A DNA stretch of 64,000 bases from positions 94,225 to 158,224 of the forward strand of contig WLJO01000002.1 of assembly GCA_009701715.1 (NCBI GenBank). Reading direction: 5' to 3'. The notes under the pieces are model-generated. The model made no database searches. It saw nothing but the letters and a program-made list of their open reading frames with translations, and was not told the origin of the DNA. Both the position numbers and the translations under genes were made by a program. Positions 45,096-53,220 of this stretch are shown piece by piece. The first letter of the stretch is position 1, and every line of letters starts with the position of its first letter. The DNA comes from Actinomycetota bacterium (GTDB lineage Bacteria > Actinomycetota > Acidimicrobiia > Acidimicrobiales > Ilumatobacteraceae).

Positions 45096-45293
45096 ATGCC
45101 GGTTGTACGAGCCCAGTTCTGGTCCGGGGCGAACGCCGAGACCAAGAACGCCATCGCTGCATCGATCACCGAGGTTCTCGTCAAGAACCTCTCCTGCCCT
45201 CCCGCAGCGGTAACCGTCATCCTCGAGGAGATCGACAAGGAAGACTGGTTCATCGGTGGCGTCGACAGTGTGACGCTCACCTCGGGCCAGTAG
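45096..45293 (+). CDS. 4-oxalocrotonate tautomerase-like small enzyme
   Basis: The 65-residue protein starts MPVVRAQFWSGA, so after removal of Met it exposes the catalytic N-terminal proline of the tautomerase superfamily. The length matches single-domain 4-OT proteins, and the helix KNAIAASITEVLVKNL and the strand AVTVILEEI follow the family pattern. A CAGGAG ribosome-binding site precedes the ATG. It is followed after 7 bp by a decarboxylase/isomerase-like gene, suggesting a shared catabolic or detoxification step on keto/enol acids. Confidence 0.85.
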   Translation: MPVVRAQFWSGANAETKNAIAASITEVLVKNLSCPPAAVTVILEEIDKEDWFIGGVDSVTLTSGQ

Positions 45294-45300
45294 CACCACT

Positions 45301-46227
45301 GTGTCCAATTCGACGCCGCCGGTCAGCGGAGCGCTCTCGGGCAAAGCCCTGAATATCCCGGACGTCAACGTTGACGTGCTCACGGGCGGAGCCGTGGTCA
45401 ACGGGGCTCATGACGAGCGTTTCACGCCGCAGCAACCCCCGACCGGGCTCTACCCGGATGTGCGGAGCTTCGGCCGGCGCTTCGGGTTGCTCATCCCCGC
45501 AACCAACACGATCATGGAGCACGAACTGTGGAGCCTGCTCGTCGCCAATAGCGAGGCTGCAGGTGTCGATGGCGTGGGGCTGCACACCACCCCAGTCATC
45601 ACCCCGAGACCGGATATCAGCACACCCCAAGGGATCGCCGAGTTCCGCGCGGGCTTCCTCAGCGGGCTCGAGGCCGCCGTACAGACTGCAGCTCTGGGCC
45701 GGCCGCAGTACATGATCATGGGGCTGAGCCTCGAGCACATCCTGTTTGGGCTCGACCCGATCCGCGAGACCATGGCCGCGATCCAGCGTCTCTCCGATCT
45801 GTCGTGGGCCACTTGGCACGATGCCGTGCAGGCAGCCCTCGGATTGCTGGGGGCGAAGCGGATCGGGATCTTGACCCCGTTCGAGGCAGGTGGCAACGCC
45901 TCGGCGACCCAGATGTTCAACGACATGGGGATCGAGGTGGTCGCCAGCGTTGGCCTCACCGCTACGGACCTCCGCCACATCGCGCACCTCCCCGACGAGG
46001 CCAAGGAGCAGGCAGTGGTGGAGGTACTTGCCACCAGGTCCAATCGTCTCGATGCCGTCGTGCAGTGCGGTACCGGAATGAGCATGCTGAACGTCATTGA
46101 TCGGCTGGAGGCCCGCACCGGCGTGCCGATCGTCGCGATCAACCCGACAACGCTGTGGTACGCGCTCCGGGAGAACGGTTTCGGCCTTCCGCTCCACGGT
46201 GCCGGAAGGCTCTTGCGCGAGTTCTGA
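45301..46227 (+). CDS. Arylmalonate decarboxylase/maleate isomerase-like protein (Asp/Glu racemase superfamily)
   Basis: The 308-residue protein has the superfamily opening FGLLIPATNTIMEHELW and the second-half block VVQCGTGMSMLNVIDRLEARTGVP. Its only cysteine is Cys256 in that block, and the first catalytic position reads MGLSLEH (Gly141) rather than a cysteine. In this superfamily a Gly-plus-Cys arrangement is characteristic of arylmalonate decarboxylases, whereas maleate isomerases and racemases have two cysteines. About 55 N-terminal residues precede the fold. The start is GTG at 45301. The substrate is unknown; it is paired with a tautomerase. Confidence 0.78.
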   Translation: MSNSTPPVSGALSGKALNIPDVNVDVLTGGAVVNGAHDERFTPQQPPTGLYPDVRSFGRRFGLLIPATNTIMEHELWSLLVANSEAAGVDGVGLHTTPVITPRPDISTPQGIAEFRAGFLSGLEAAVQTAALGRPQYMIMGLSLEHILFGLDPIRETMAAIQRLSDLSWATWHDAVQAALGLLGAKRIGILTPFEAGGNASATQMFNDMGIEVVASVGLTATDLRHIAHLPDEAKEQAVVEVLATRSNRLDAVVQCGTGMSMLNVIDRLEARTGVPIVAINPTTLWYALRENGFGLPLHGAGRLLREF

Positions 46228-46281
46228 CCGGTCCGGTCCGGCACAACGGCGCCGGTCCGTCTGGTCGTAGCTGGCCTCGGT

Positions 46282-47079
46282 TCAGGCGCTCAGTGCCTGC
46301 CACATGCGCACCGCTTCGACGTGTTCGGCCACATCGTAGACCCGCAGCATGCTCGCGCCGTGGTCCAGGGCGGCGAGGTGCGCAACGAGGGTCCCCACCA
46401 ATCGGGCCCCAGGGGCGTCGACGCCGGTGATCTCCCCCACGAACCGCTTGCGGGAGGCACCCACCAACACCGGCAGGCCGAGGGACACCACCTCCTCGAG
46501 GCGACGGAGGACCTCGAGATTGTGGTCGGTGGTCTTGCCGAAGCCGATACCCGGATCGACGATGACCCGTGTGACACCGCCGGCCGCGGCGAATGCCACC
46601 CTCTCGCGGAGAAACTCGACCACCGACTGCACCACATCGTCGTACTGGGCGTGGCGCTGCATCGTGGCGGGGTTGTCCACCGGGGTGTGCATGATCACCA
46701 CCGGAACATCGTGTTCGGCGAGCACGTCGCGCATCACCGGGTCCCGGAGCCCGGAGACATCGTTGACGATCGCCGCACCGCTCCCCAGCGCAGCGCGGGC
46801 AACCTCGGCATGACGAGTGTCGATGCTGACGATGACGCCGCGCGAGACGAGCCCTGCAACAACTGGGAGCACCCGCCCAAGTTCCTCTGCAGGGCCGACC
46901 GCCGCAGCACCGGGCCTCGTGGACTCGCCGCCAACATCGACAATCTGTGCGCCCTGCTCGACGAGGCGCACACCGTGTTCGATCGCCCCGAGCGCGTCCG
47001 CGAACCTCCCGCCGTCAGAGAACGAATCAGGAGTCACATTCACGACGCCCACGATGATCGGGCCCGCACTCTCGAGCAC
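46282..47079 (-). CDS. folP: Dihydropteroate synthase
   Basis: FolP condenses pABA with hydroxymethyl-dihydropterin pyrophosphate in folate synthesis and is the target of sulfonamides. The 265-residue TIM-barrel shows VGVVNVTPDSFSDGG, the GAQIVDVGGESTRPGA block and the VIVDPGIGFGKTTDHN phosphate-binding block. The start is a GTG at 47077-47079 without a clear ribosome-binding site; a slightly longer N-terminus from a CTG is possible. The usual folB and folK neighbours are absent. It is convergent with the arylmalonate decarboxylase-like gene. Confidence 0.95.
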   Translation of the reverse strand: MLESAGPIIVGVVNVTPDSFSDGGRFADALGAIEHGVRLVEQGAQIVDVGGESTRPGAAAVGPAEELGRVLPVVAGLVSRGVIVSIDTRHAEVARAALGSGAAIVNDVSGLRDPVMRDVLAEHDVPVVIMHTPVDNPATMQRHAQYDDVVQSVVEFLRERVAFAAAGGVTRVIVDPGIGFGKTTDHNLEVLRRLEEVVSLGLPVLVGASRKRFVGEITGVDAPGARLVGTLVAHLAALDHGASMLRVYDVAEHVEAVRMWQALSA

Positions 47080-47326
47080 GCTGTCGCGCAGCAGGATCCG
47101 AATTGGTGCACTAGACGGACGAAGAATGTGTGTGCCCCCGGGGGTTCATGACGCGTCGACCCCGTCACTCAGTGCAGCAGTTTGCCAGATGCCTCCGTCA
47201 AGCGGCACCTCCATTCCGCTGTCGCCCATCAACTGTCGGACTTCGGCGAGGCGTCGGGCACCATGGGCCCGGGGTCTCGTCAAACGACGAACTTGCCGGC
47301 CTGCTCGGCAGCCGAGCGAGGGGCCC

Positions 47327-47707
47327 TCAGAGTCTGTCGGTGTGGTGGCCGACCATCAGCCACCGGTTGCCTTCTCGCCGATACACACTCGTGGCACGAA
47401 TGTCGACCGGAATACTCTCCGCGTTGATCACGACCGAGCCACGTTCGAAATTAGCGACGATGCCCATTTCGGAGGCCTCGATCACGTGGACGTCTTCGGG
47501 GATGATCGGTCCGCCCTGCAGATTCGCAGCCTGATCGCGCCAGCTTGCCTCGATCGGAGCCCAACCAATGAGCAGCTCACCGAGCGGACTCATGTAGGTA
47601 ACGTCTGCCGCTTGAGACCACAGGTTCAGCATCGGCTCGGCGTCGCCCTTGAGCACAAGGTTGAGCGCTTCATAGAACGAAGTCGTGGCGTCGTGCAAGG
47701 TTGACAT
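47327..47707 (-). CDS. NTF2-like (SnoaL/DUF4440-type) protein
   Basis: The 126-residue protein has the cone-shaped NTF2 pattern: an N-terminal helix (TSFYEALNLVLKGDAEPMLNLW), the YMSPLGELLIGWAPIEASWRDQ block typical of SnoaL-like domains, and a C-terminal beta sheet ending RWLMVGHHTDRL. It is probably a small ligand-binding or accessory protein; no catalytic set is evident. ATG at 47705-47707 is chosen, but an ATG three codons upstream (47714-47716) sits next to AAGGGG and is also possible. It stands alone between folP and the nrdJ terminator. Confidence 0.75.
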   Translation of the reverse strand: MSTLHDATTSFYEALNLVLKGDAEPMLNLWSQAADVTYMSPLGELLIGWAPIEASWRDQAANLQGGPIIPEDVHVIEASEMGIVANFERGSVVINAESIPVDIRATSVYRREGNRWLMVGHHTDRL

Positions 47708-47832
47708 TTCTCTCATTTTCCCCTTGGCAGTCATGCCCGAAGGCCTGTGAGCCAACGCCACCCGACGCTAACAGCATCCAGGGTTCGCCTGCAGGCTTGA
47801 GGGGGTTGAACACCCATACCTCCTTGAAGCAC

Positions 47833-47859
47833 GAGGGGGAGGCGATCAGCCTCCCCCTC
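47833..47859 (-). terminator. Hairpin terminator downstream of nrdJ
   Basis: A perfect 11-bp inverted repeat (GAGGGGGAGGC / GCCTCCCCCTC) with a 5-base loop lies 60 bp past the nrdJ stop, with no long T tract. It separates nrdJ from the NTF2-like gene. Confidence 0.7.
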
Positions 47860-47918
47860 AATCGGTTGCTGGACTACTGAACGTGCGTATCACCGCGCTG
47901 TTCGGATGTCACTTCACA

Positions 47919-50777
47919 TCAGCTGCAACCGCTGGTGCTCCCGCACGACGGGCAGGCGTGGCAGGCACCGGCCCGCTGCATCTGTACACCGCACTGCATG
48001 CACATCGGGGCGTCACTCTTGTACACCGGCCGAGGCGTGCCAATGCCCGGGGTGTGATCTGACTTGGGAGCGGTCGGGGCGAGGCCCATCTCGATGGAGG
48101 CGGCGAGCTCGCTCACCGACGGCACCGACTTTGGGTCCGACGCAAGATCGGTGCCCATCGAGGTGTACACGATGGACTCCTCAACACCCGGCAGTGTCGG
48201 CTGCGTGCGCTCATCGATCGAGAAGATCCCGAGCTCGGCACGCTCGGCGGGCTGCAGGTAGATGAGCGCAAGCTTGCGGAACAGGAAGTCCATGATGGAC
48301 GACGCGAAGCGGATGTCCGGATCGTCAGTCATGCCTGCAGGTTCGAAGCGGCTGTTCACGAACGCCTCCACGAAGGCACGCACGGGCACGCCGTACTGGA
48401 GGCCATAAGAGACACTCTTCGCGAACGCATCCATGATTCCCGACAGCGTGGAGCCCTGCTTGGACACCGTGAGGAAAATCTCGCCGGGACGACCGTCCGC
48501 GTACTCGCCAACGGTGGCGAAGCCCTTGCAGTCAGCGACGCGGAACTCAAACGTCCGTGCTGCCCGAGTCCTCGGCAGCTTCTGGCGCACCGGAACGTTG
48601 ACGACACGCTCAATGATCTTTTCGATGACCTGAACACCGGCGGCTGCAGCGGCGGGAACGTCTGCTCCCTCGCCCTCTCCCTTGTCGCCCTTCTTCATCG
48701 TGGACAGCGGCTGGGCAACCTTGCAGTTGTCTCGGTAGATCGCAACAGCCTTGAGGCCGAGCTCCCAGGACAGCAAGTGCAGGCTCTCGATGTCTTCGAC
48801 GGTTGCATCCTCGGGCATGTTGACCGTCTTGGAAATTGCACCGGAGATGAACGGCTGAACGGCACCCATCATCCGCACGTGACCCTCGTAGTGGATGACA
48901 TTGTCACCCATCGAGCACGCGAACACGGCGACGTGCTCCGGCTTGAGGCTCGGGGCGCCGAGGATGGACTTGTTCTCGTCGATATAGGCCGTGATGGCCT
49001 CAATCTGGCCGGGTGTGTAACCCATGCGACGCAGCGCCCGAGGGATCGTCTGGTTGACGATGAACATGTTGCCGCCACCGACAAGCTTCTTCAGCTTGAC
49101 GAGACCGAGGTCGGGCTCGATGCCCGTGGTGTCGCAATCCATCATCAGTCCGATCGTGCCGGTTGGCGCGAGTACCGATGCCTGGCTGTTGCGGACACCA
49201 AAGGCCTCACCGTCGCTGACGGCGGTCTCCCACGCCTGCTGGCCCGCGGCAACCAGTTCGCTCGGAACCACTGAGGTTCCCTCGATCTTGTAGGCAGCCT
49301 CCCGGTGCATGTTGAGTACCTTGAGCATGTGCTCACGGTTCTCCGAGAAGCCCGCGAAGGGGCCCATACGGCCGGCGGTCCGTGCCGAGGTGGCATAGGA
49401 GTGGCCGGTCATCAGCGATGTGATGGCGGCCGCCCACGCACGACCCTCGTTGGAGTCGTAGGCGAAACCGAGAGCCATCAGCATCGCACCGAGGTTTGCG
49501 TAGCCGATACCGAGCTGACGAAACGCATGGCTCGTCTTGCCGATCGACTCCGTCGGGTAGTCGGCATTGCCGACCAAGATCTCTTGGGCGGTGAATATCA
49601 CCTCAATGGTGTGACGGAATGCCTCGACATCGAAGTTGCCCTCCTCGTCGAGGTAGTGCAGCAGGTTGATCGACGCAAGGTTGCACGCCGAGTTGTCCAG
49701 GTGCATGTACTCCGAGCAGGGGTTCGAGCCGTTGATTCGACCGGTGTTCGCTGCGGTGTGCCACTTGTTGATCGTCGTGTCGAACTGCAGACCCGGATCC
49801 GCGCACTCCCACGAAGCCTGGGCGATCTCGCGCCAGAGGTGACGCGCACGCATCGTGCTGACGACCGATCCATCGATCACAGAGCGAAGGCTCCAGTCTG
49901 CGTCGTCGTTCACGGCGTGCATGAAGTCGTCGGTGAGACGGACCGAGTTGTTCGCATTCTGGTACTGGATCGAGAACGAATCCGAACCATCGAGGTCCAT
50001 GTCGAAGCCTGCGTCGCGCAGCACACGCGCCTTGCGCTCCTCTTTCACCTTGCACCAGATGAACTCTTCGATGTCGGGGTGATCGACGTTCAGAATGACC
50101 ATCTTGGCGGCACGGCGGGTCTTGCCACCGGACTTGATGGTGCCGGCCGAAGCGTCAGCACCACGCATGAAACTCACCGGGCCAGAGGCAGTGCCGCCGC
50201 CCTGCAGGAGTTCCTTGGAGGAACGGATGCGGGAGAGGTTGATCCCTGCACCGGAACCACCCTTGAAGATCGTTCCTTCTTCGCGGTACCAGTTGAGGAT
50301 GGAATCCATCGTGTCGTTGACCGACAGGATGAAGCATGCGCTCGCCTGCTGCGGCACACCCTTGACGCCGATGTTGAACCACACAGGGCTGTTGAACGCG
50401 GCGCGCTGCGTGACGAGGATGAACTTCAGTTCGTTGCGGAAGGATTCGGCCTCGTTGGCATCCACGAAATAGCCGCCATCGGTGCCCCAGGTGGCGATGG
50501 TGTCGGCCACACGGTCAACCACCTGGCGCAGCGAGGACTCTCGCTCGGGGGTACCCGGCGAACCACGGAAGTACTTCTGAGCAACGATGTTCGTGGCGTT
50601 CAGCGACCAGCCCACTGGAAATTCCACGTCGAGCTGCTCAAAGGCAACCGAACCGTCCTTCCAGTTGCTGATGCGAGCGTCCCGTCGCTCCCACACGACC
50701 TCGTCATACGGGTGTGTACCCGGGGTGGTGAAATGCCGCCCAATACCGATCCCAAGCTGCTCCGGCGCGACCGCCAT
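47919..50777 (-). CDS. nrdJ: Vitamin B12-dependent (class II) ribonucleotide reductase
   Basis: NrdJ reduces ribonucleotides to deoxyribonucleotides with adenosylcobalamin, independent of oxygen. The 952-residue protein has the 10-stranded barrel with the NSPVWFNIGVKG block, the SACNLASINLLHYLDEEG active-site region, the GTIGLMMDCDTTGIEPDLGLVK block, and a cysteine-rich C-terminus (MCMQCGVQMQ...CHACPSCG) typical of the long NrdJ form, which delivers electrons and binds zinc. No nrdR is adjacent. The ATG at 50775-50777 has an AAAGGAA ribosome-binding site. The leader is long and structured. Confidence 0.96.
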   Translation of the reverse strand: MAVAPEQLGIGIGRHFTTPGTHPYDEVVWERRDARISNWKDGSVAFEQLDVEFPVGWSLNATNIVAQKYFRGSPGTPERESSLRQVVDRVADTIATWGTDGGYFVDANEAESFRNELKFILVTQRAAFNSPVWFNIGVKGVPQQASACFILSVNDTMDSILNWYREEGTIFKGGSGAGINLSRIRSSKELLQGGGTASGPVSFMRGADASAGTIKSGGKTRRAAKMVILNVDHPDIEEFIWCKVKEERKARVLRDAGFDMDLDGSDSFSIQYQNANNSVRLTDDFMHAVNDDADWSLRSVIDGSVVSTMRARHLWREIAQASWECADPGLQFDTTINKWHTAANTGRINGSNPCSEYMHLDNSACNLASINLLHYLDEEGNFDVEAFRHTIEVIFTAQEILVGNADYPTESIGKTSHAFRQLGIGYANLGAMLMALGFAYDSNEGRAWAAAITSLMTGHSYATSARTAGRMGPFAGFSENREHMLKVLNMHREAAYKIEGTSVVPSELVAAGQQAWETAVSDGEAFGVRNSQASVLAPTGTIGLMMDCDTTGIEPDLGLVKLKKLVGGGNMFIVNQTIPRALRRMGYTPGQIEAITAYIDENKSILGAPSLKPEHVAVFACSMGDNVIHYEGHVRMMGAVQPFISGAISKTVNMPEDATVEDIESLHLLSWELGLKAVAIYRDNCKVAQPLSTMKKGDKGEGEGADVPAAAAAGVQVIEKIIERVVNVPVRQKLPRTRAARTFEFRVADCKGFATVGEYADGRPGEIFLTVSKQGSTLSGIMDAFAKSVSYGLQYGVPVRAFVEAFVNSRFEPAGMTDDPDIRFASSIMDFLFRKLALIYLQPAERAELGIFSIDERTQPTLPGVEESIVYTSMGTDLASDPKSVPSVSELAASIEMGLAPTAPKSDHTPGIGTPRPVYKSDAPMCMQCGVQMQRAGACHACPSCGSTSGCS

Positions 50778-50935
50778 GCTGTAATTCCTTTCGTTCCGTT
50801 CCTCACCACGGACCCTCCGTGGTCTTGTAGGTCGCCAGAAGCGTCTGGTTGACCATTTTTTCAGGGCGGGGGCTCCCCCGAAACCCTGCCGCTTAGTGGA
50901 TCTAGATTACACCAGTGTAGTTACGGCCGTGTCAA
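50778..50935 (-). promoter_or_regulatory. nrdJ: nrdJ promoter and hairpin-rich leader
   Basis: On the minus strand TTGACA (50930-50935) and TGTAAT (50906-50911) are 18 bp apart, a good sigma-70-type promoter. The predicted leader of about 120 nt contains three hairpins: 50862-50888 (CGGGGG/CCCCCG core with an outer CAGGG/CCCTG), 50835-50848 (CCAGA/TCTGG) and 50805-50823 (ACCACGGA/TCCGTGGT, 3-base loop). I did not find the conserved B12-box elements of a cobalamin riboswitch. Confidence 0.55.
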
Positions 50936-51173
50936 CACTTGTTTGCTACTCCATGACGCTGTTCAGAGCACCCAGGAGTGACCCCGTCGTGATCTGAGCG
51001 TCGGTGGCGAGGGTGCAGGTTCAGGACCGAAATCCCACGGCGGACTGACACCCCCTCACAGCGAAGATGCTTACCGCCCCGTCTGCCGCGGCCCCCGCCA
51101 CAGACGCTCGTTCGAGGTCAACCCTAGAGACCGTTGCCTGTGGGGAGAAAGGGGAATAACCCGTGAATTTCCC

Positions 51174-51256
51174 TGTGGACAACCTCTGCGTACTGGCGTC
51201 TGGCCGCAGCGGCGGAACCCGTCCACACCCCTATCCACAAGCCGGGGTGTGGATAC
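51174..51256. promoter_or_regulatory. Cluster of DnaA-box-like sequences between nrdJ and the RibD-C-like gene
   Basis: Three 9-mers within one mismatch of TTATCCACA or its complement occur: TGTGGACAA (51174-51182), CTATCCACA (51231-51239) and TGTGGATAC (51248-51256). The last two form an 8-bp inverted repeat with an 8-base spacer. No dnaA or dnaN is nearby, so a regulatory role on the divergent genes is more plausible than an origin. Confidence 0.45.
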
Positions 51257-51282
51257 TGGGGATAGGTGCTTCAATCACTCGC

Positions 51283-51969
51283 GTGCAGCGCATCTTTCCG
51301 GGCCCCCAGGTTGGTGTTGACCCGATCGATCTGTACCGCACCATCGGCCAGGTTCGTCCGGCCCATCGACCGTGGGTGGAACTGTGCATGGTGGCGAGCA
51401 TCGACGGAACCACGTCGGTTGCCGGCCGGTCCACCGGACTCGGCGGGCCGAGCGATCTAGCAGTTCTGGCGGCGCTGCGGGAACGTGCCGACGTCATCAT
51501 CGTGGGATCCGCGACAGCCCACACCGAGCGGTATCGGGCCCCTCGCAAAGCCGGGCAACGCGTTGGCGTGGTGACGGCCACCGGACAGGTGGACGTGAAC
51601 CTTCCGCTCTTCGAGTCGGGTGCAGGGTTCCTCATCACGACCGCAGAGGCTCCCTCGCACGGCTTGCCCGCCCTGCGATCGAGTGGCGACACCGTTGACC
51701 TCGCAGCCGCCATCGCTGCGCTTGATGCCGATCTGGTCCATGCGGAGGGAGGACCCACGCTCAATGCCGCCCTTCTCCACGCTGATCTGGTGGATGAGGT
51801 GAACCTCACGGTTGCCCCACACCTCGTCGGAGGTCCGGGTCAGCGAGTAGTGAACCCGAGCGACACAGAAGTGCTGCAGAGGATGGAACTGGTACAGGTG
51901 TGCACTGACGACGGGTACCTGTTCCTCCGCTATGTACGCACCGCTCAGCTCGGCAACACCACACGCTGA
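51283..51969 (+). CDS. RibD C-terminal-like reductase (dihydrofolate reductase fold)
   Basis: The protein of about 228 residues has the pattern of the pyrimidine reductase domain of RibD: VELCMVASIDGTTSVAGRS, GLGGPSDLAVLAALRERADVIIVGSATAH, and EGGPTLNAALLHADLVDEVNLTVAPHLVGG. Such stand-alone proteins use NADPH and may act in riboflavin synthesis or as pterin-type reductases; without rib neighbours the role is open. The start is a likely GTG at 51283; an upstream ATG-less extension to 51163 (GTG) would be unusually long and Pro-rich. Its 3' end overlaps the convergent LysM gene by 25 bp. Confidence 0.8.
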   Translation: MQRIFPGPQVGVDPIDLYRTIGQVRPAHRPWVELCMVASIDGTTSVAGRSTGLGGPSDLAVLAALRERADVIIVGSATAHTERYRAPRKAGQRVGVVTATGQVDVNLPLFESGAGFLITTAEAPSHGLPALRSSGDTVDLAAAIAALDADLVHAEGGPTLNAALLHADLVDEVNLTVAPHLVGGPGQRVVNPSDTEVLQRMELVQVCTDDGYLFLRYVRTAQLGNTTR

Positions 51970-52418
51970 CCGACCTCGAGCGACGGGCCGCCGTTGAGGC
52001 GGACGAGCTTGCGGATGGTGCCGGACAGGTCCCCGGTGGGCTTGAGCGCCCGGGCGACCACCCACAGGGTGTCCCCGCGCTGGGCGACATAGATACCCCC
52101 GGGCACGATGACCTGACCGCGCAGTGTGCCCGGCGTGTCGGCGCTCACGTCGGAGGGGACCTCTTGGGCTGACATCGGCACGGTAGGCAACAGCACGTCT
52201 GATGTTGCGTTGATCTGCTTGACGAGGAACAATCCGAGCCCCAGTGCAGCCACCAGCAGCACCAGTGCTGCGACTCGGCGCCTGAGGTAGATGGAGTGGC
52301 TGAGCCGGCGATGGCCTTGGGCCTGACCACCGACGATGAGGTGCAACTTGACCGGAGCGTGAGCGTTATCCCACGTGCGCCGGTACTCAATGGGTTCGAT
52401 CTGCAGCGGCAGTGCCAT
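51945..52418 (-). CDS. Single-span membrane protein with C-terminal LysM domain, divergent from lexA
   Basis: The 157-residue protein has a cytoplasmic region, one membrane helix (about 49-66) and a C-terminal LysM module (about 108-157; YVAQRGDTLWVVARALKP and NGGPSLEVGQRVVLP) facing the cell wall. Small LysM membrane proteins encoded divergently from lexA are known in Actinobacteria and Bacillus as SOS-induced cell-division suppressors (ChiZ, DivS, YneA). The shared upstream region contains LexA-like boxes. The ATG at 52416-52418 has a strong AAGGAGG site. The assignment to this functional class is inference from architecture and position. Confidence 0.8.
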   Translation of the reverse strand: MALPLQIEPIEYRRTWDNAHAPVKLHLIVGGQAQGHRRLSHSIYLRRRVAALVLLVAALGLGLFLVKQINATSDVLLPTVPMSAQEVPSDVSADTPGTLRGQVIVPGGIYVAQRGDTLWVVARALKPTGDLSGTIRKLVRLNGGPSLEVGQRVVLPS

Positions 52419-52440
52419 GGTGGCCTCCTTGACCTCACAG

Positions 52441-52556
52441 GGAACGTCCGTTCCCCAAACGACTGTTCGTAGTGTGCCCAAACATTCGTTCGACGTCAAC
52501 CTGAAACAGAACAAAGGTTTGTCGAACGAATGTTTGCTCTTCGAACGGGCGTTTGC
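52441..52556. promoter_or_regulatory. Array of LexA-box-like repeats between the LysM gene and lexA
   Basis: The 151-bp divergent region contains six elements of the form (G/A)AAC-N4-GTT(C/T): 52441-52454, 52456-52469, 52479-52492, 52508-52521, 52523-52536 and 52542-52555. The first has a full GAAC/GTTC pair; the two nearest lexA, CGAAC-N4-GTTTG, are good single-mismatch SOS boxes. The last lies only 14 bp before the lexA ATG. Actinobacterial SOS boxes have the consensus CGAAC-N4-GTTCG. Confidence 0.75.
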
Positions 52557-52569
52557 CTAGAATGCGGCC

Positions 52570-53205
52570 ATGCGAGCTACCGGCCTCACACCACGACAGC
52601 GCGAGATCCTCGAATACATCGAGACCAACATCAGCGAACGTGGCTTCCCGCCCTCCGTTCGAGAGATCGGCGAGGCGGTCGGGCTCAACTCCCCCTCCAC
52701 GGTCCACAACCATCTCGAGACCCTCACCCGTCTCGGATACCTGGTGCGCGATCCCTCCAAGCCGAGGGCCATGCTCGTTCGGTACGACTCGGGGTCCGGT
52801 GCCGCAATCGAACGCCGACCGGTTCGCCACGTCCCCCTCGTGGGCAGCGTTGCCGCCGGTGTTGACGTGCTCGCCGAGGAGAACGTGGAAGAGGTGCTCC
52901 CGCTTCCGCTCGACTTCACGGGCGACGGAGACCTGTTCATGCTGAAGGTCCGCGGGGACTCCATGGTGGACGCCGGAATCCTCGACGGCGATTACGTCGT
53001 TGCCCGCCAGCAGCACGAGGCGCGCAATGGCGACACCGTCGTGGTCGGGATCCCCGGGGGTGAGGCCACGGTGAAGACCTGGCAGCGCAAGGGCAACAAG
53101 GTCACCCTGATCCCCCACAATCCCCGTCTCGAACCGATGACGTTCGATGCAGGCGAAGTGGAGATCTACGGCAAGGTGGTCACGTTGCTGCGTCGTCTCG
53201 ACTGA
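52570..53205 (+). CDS. lexA: LexA repressor of the SOS response
   Basis: LexA represses SOS genes and cleaves itself when activated by RecA. The 211-residue protein has an N-terminal winged helix (about 1-65, TPRQREILEYIETNI), the self-cleavage site Ala-Gly in GSVAAGVDVLAEEN, the catalytic serine in GDSMVDAGILDGD, and the catalytic lysine in EATVKTWQ. The ATG at 52570 has no obvious ribosome-binding site and lies just downstream of several LexA-like boxes, consistent with a very short leader. It is convergent with dapE (15 bp). Confidence 0.97.
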   Translation: MRATGLTPRQREILEYIETNISERGFPPSVREIGEAVGLNSPSTVHNHLETLTRLGYLVRDPSKPRAMLVRYDSGSGAAIERRPVRHVPLVGSVAAGVDVLAEENVEEVLPLPLDFTGDGDLFMLKVRGDSMVDAGILDGDYVVARQQHEARNGDTVVVGIPGGEATVKTWQRKGNKVTLIPHNPRLEPMTFDAGEVEIYGKVVTLLRRLD

Positions 53206-53220
53206 CGCATCAGCGTTCGA

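Noticed and set aside
47146..47283. Possible 45-codon minus-strand gene between the NTF2-like gene and folP (TTG start)
   Set aside because: It has no ribosome-binding site, no recognised family, and the frame is open further upstream into the NTF2-like gene, so it may be chance or a decayed remnant. The rest of 47080-47326 shows nothing recognisable.
50778..51160. Cobalamin riboswitch upstream of the B12-dependent nrdJ
   Set aside because: I could not find the conserved B12-box or the four-way junction core; only simple hairpins are visible.
51174..51256. Possible replication origin because of DnaA-box-like sites
   Set aside because: No dnaA, dnaN or gidA genes, no AT-rich unwinding element, and only three sites. 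A regulatory role is more likely.
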